12,963 nucleotides of DNA from CAZYPU01 sp049642705. Lineage in GTDB: Bacteria; Omnitrophota; Gorgyraeia; JABMRN01; RBG-13-46-9. Of the stretch, positions 12,126 through 12,963 are shown piece by piece (the first letter of the stretch is position 1; each line of letters starts with the position of its first letter). The stretch spans positions 1 to 12,963 of the forward strand of contig JBARPB010000049.1 of the NCBI GenBank assembly GCA_049642705.1, read 5' to 3'. Both the position numbers and the translations under genes were made by a program. A model generated the notes under the pieces. The model ran no database searches. It worked only from the letters and a program-made list of their open reading frames with translations, and had not been told where the DNA came from.

Positions 12126-12963
12126 TTCATGCCCTTTTTTATTTTTTCCGTCTTCTCCTGCGAAAGACGGACCAAATCCTCTCCGGTATACAGTTTTTTT
12201 CCTTTTACATTCCGCACCGCTACCCTCTCCGTGCAGCAATAACAGGGGTCGATAGCCGCTAAGATTATCGTTGCATCCGATATCGTCTCGCCTATAACGG
12301 TTGCCTTATATATCGGAAGGTTCATAAATGTTGGCGCCCTTACCTTGTGGCGTGCGGGCCTGTTAGTGCCGTCCGATCTCACGTAATGAAAGACCTCGCC
12401 CCTGGGCGCTTCGACGTGGCCTATGCCTTCGCCGGGTGGAATGTCCTTTAATTTTAGGTCTAATTCGCCCTTAGGGAGATTTAAAAGACATGTTTTCATT
12501 ATTTTTATTGATTCCAGGACCTCGAGTATCCTTACAATTACCTTGTCGAATACATCGCCGTTATTGGTTACTATCATATCCCATTCTACTTTATCGTAGA
12601 CGCCATAAGGCGAATCTTTCCGCACGTCCCTTGCCACGCCCGAGGCTCTTGAAGTAGGACCGAGCGCGCAGTAATTTATCGCGTCTTCTTTCGTAAGAAT
12701 GCCTATGCCCTTTGTCCGTGCATGTAAAACAGGGTCGTCCATAATGGCTTTTTTAAGCATATTCAATGTCGGTACGATAGAATCCAGTTTCTTAATAACA
12801 GGGGGTATGTCTTCGGGCTTTATGTCCCGTCTTACGCCGCCGGGCTTAAACATGGCGTAGTTATTTCTGTTCCCGGAAAGAATTTCCATCACGTCGAGAA
12901 TCTCTTCCCTTAGTTTCCAAATCCACATAAATACGGTGTTATATCCCAAAAAGTGTCCCGCAA
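12122..12963 (-). CDS. Group 4 [NiFe] hydrogenase large subunit, C-terminal part
   Basis: The open frame continues through the window edge (AGHFLGYNTVFMWIWKLREE), so only the C-terminal 280 or so residues are seen and the TTG at 12947-12949 is internal. The catalytic subunit holds the Ni-Fe site. GNR, LGPTSRASGVARDVRKDSPYG, EAPRGEVFHYVRSDG, HKVRAPTFMNL and the C-terminal DPCYCCTER (12224-12250) are the marks of group 4 (Ech/Mbh/Hyc-type) enzymes; complex I NuoD lacks the last cysteine pair. Between the two nickel cysteines there is an extra Cys where Ser is common. A 33-residue tail after the motif, resembling the HycE tail, is the expected target of the HycI protease encoded downstream. Confidence 0.93.
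   Translation of the reverse strand, partial: AGHFLGYNTVFMWIWKLREEILDVMEILSGNRNNYAMFKPGGVRRDIKPEDIPPVIKKLDSIVPTLNMLKKAIMDDPVLHARTKGIGILTKEDAINYCALGPTSRASGVARDVRKDSPYGVYDKVEWDMIVTNNGDVFDKVIVRILEVLESIKIMKTCLLNLPKGELDLKLKDIPPGEGIGHVEAPRGEVFHYVRSDGTNRPARHKVRAPTFMNLPIYKATVIGETISDATIILAAIDPCYCCTERVAVRNVKGKKLYTGEDLVRLSQEKTEKIKKGMK

Noticed and set aside
12126..12239. 38-residue N-terminal extension of the PhoU-like protein
   Set aside because: It would be read out of frame within the conserved hydrogenase C-terminus and matches no PhoU sequence. The ATGA overlap start at 12123-12125 is far more natural.
12947..12949. TTG as the start of the hydrogenase large subunit
   Set aside because: The frame stays open to the window edge and upstream codons (AGHFL) continue the family pattern, so the gene is cut by the window and is not short.

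Overview
The window is bacterial and gene-dense. Every convincing gene lies on the minus strand, so the biological order runs from position 12963 down to 1. Strong Shine-Dalgarno sequences, a textbook sigma70-type promoter in front of a Fur gene, Fur-box operators and the absence of archaeal signals indicate a bacterium. Short dispersed-looking repeats, a group 4 [NiFe] hydrogenase coupled to Mrp antiporter genes, and frequent ATGA/8-bp gene overlaps would fit an uncultured anaerobic lineage such as Omnitrophota. That placement is an inference from memory of similar genomes, not something the sequence proves.

Region 1 (12963 to 5178) is the structural part of a membrane-bound hydrogenase-Mrp complex. 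In order it holds: the C-terminal part of a group 4 [NiFe] hydrogenase large subunit (cut by the window edge), a PhoU-like protein, a NuoL/MrpA-type ion-pumping subunit, a fused MbhD-MbhE (MrpA C-terminal) protein, MrpB, MrpC, MrpD, MrpE, MrpF, MrpG and a two-cluster ferredoxin subunit of the HycF/NuoI type. Most junctions are 4-bp or 8-bp overlaps or gaps of a few bases, so this looks like one translationally coupled operon. The small subunit, the NuoH-like anchor and the N-terminal part of the large subunit presumably lie just outside the window.

Region 2 (5171 to 1289) is the maturation set: HycI-type endopeptidase, a HypF reduced to its C-terminal carbamoyltransferase domain, HypC, HypD and HypE. 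HypE/HypF make and load the cyanide ligands, HypC/HypD assemble the Fe(CN)2CO group, and HycI trims the large-subunit tail, which is present here.

Region 3 (1261 to 1) is a separate iron-responsive unit with its own promoter: a Fur-family repressor with a Gly/Arg-rich N-terminal tail, a Gly/Arg-rich DUF5320-type small protein, and the start of a NifX/NifB-type cofactor-binding protein. A near-consensus Fur box sits on the fur promoter and a weaker one precedes the DUF5320 gene.

The points most worth a second look are the PhoU-like gene locked between hydrogenase and antiporter genes, the apparent loss of the TM5 glutamate in the NuoL-like subunit, the stand-alone HypF C-terminal domain with its own strong ribosome binding site, the short HypD N-terminus next to an AT-rich element, and several unrelated short repeats inserted in frame into coding sequence (hypC, fur, NuoL-like gene) or supplying a start codon (hypE). 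No tRNA, rRNA, CRISPR or insertion sequence was seen, and no stretch over 300 bases lacks a gene.
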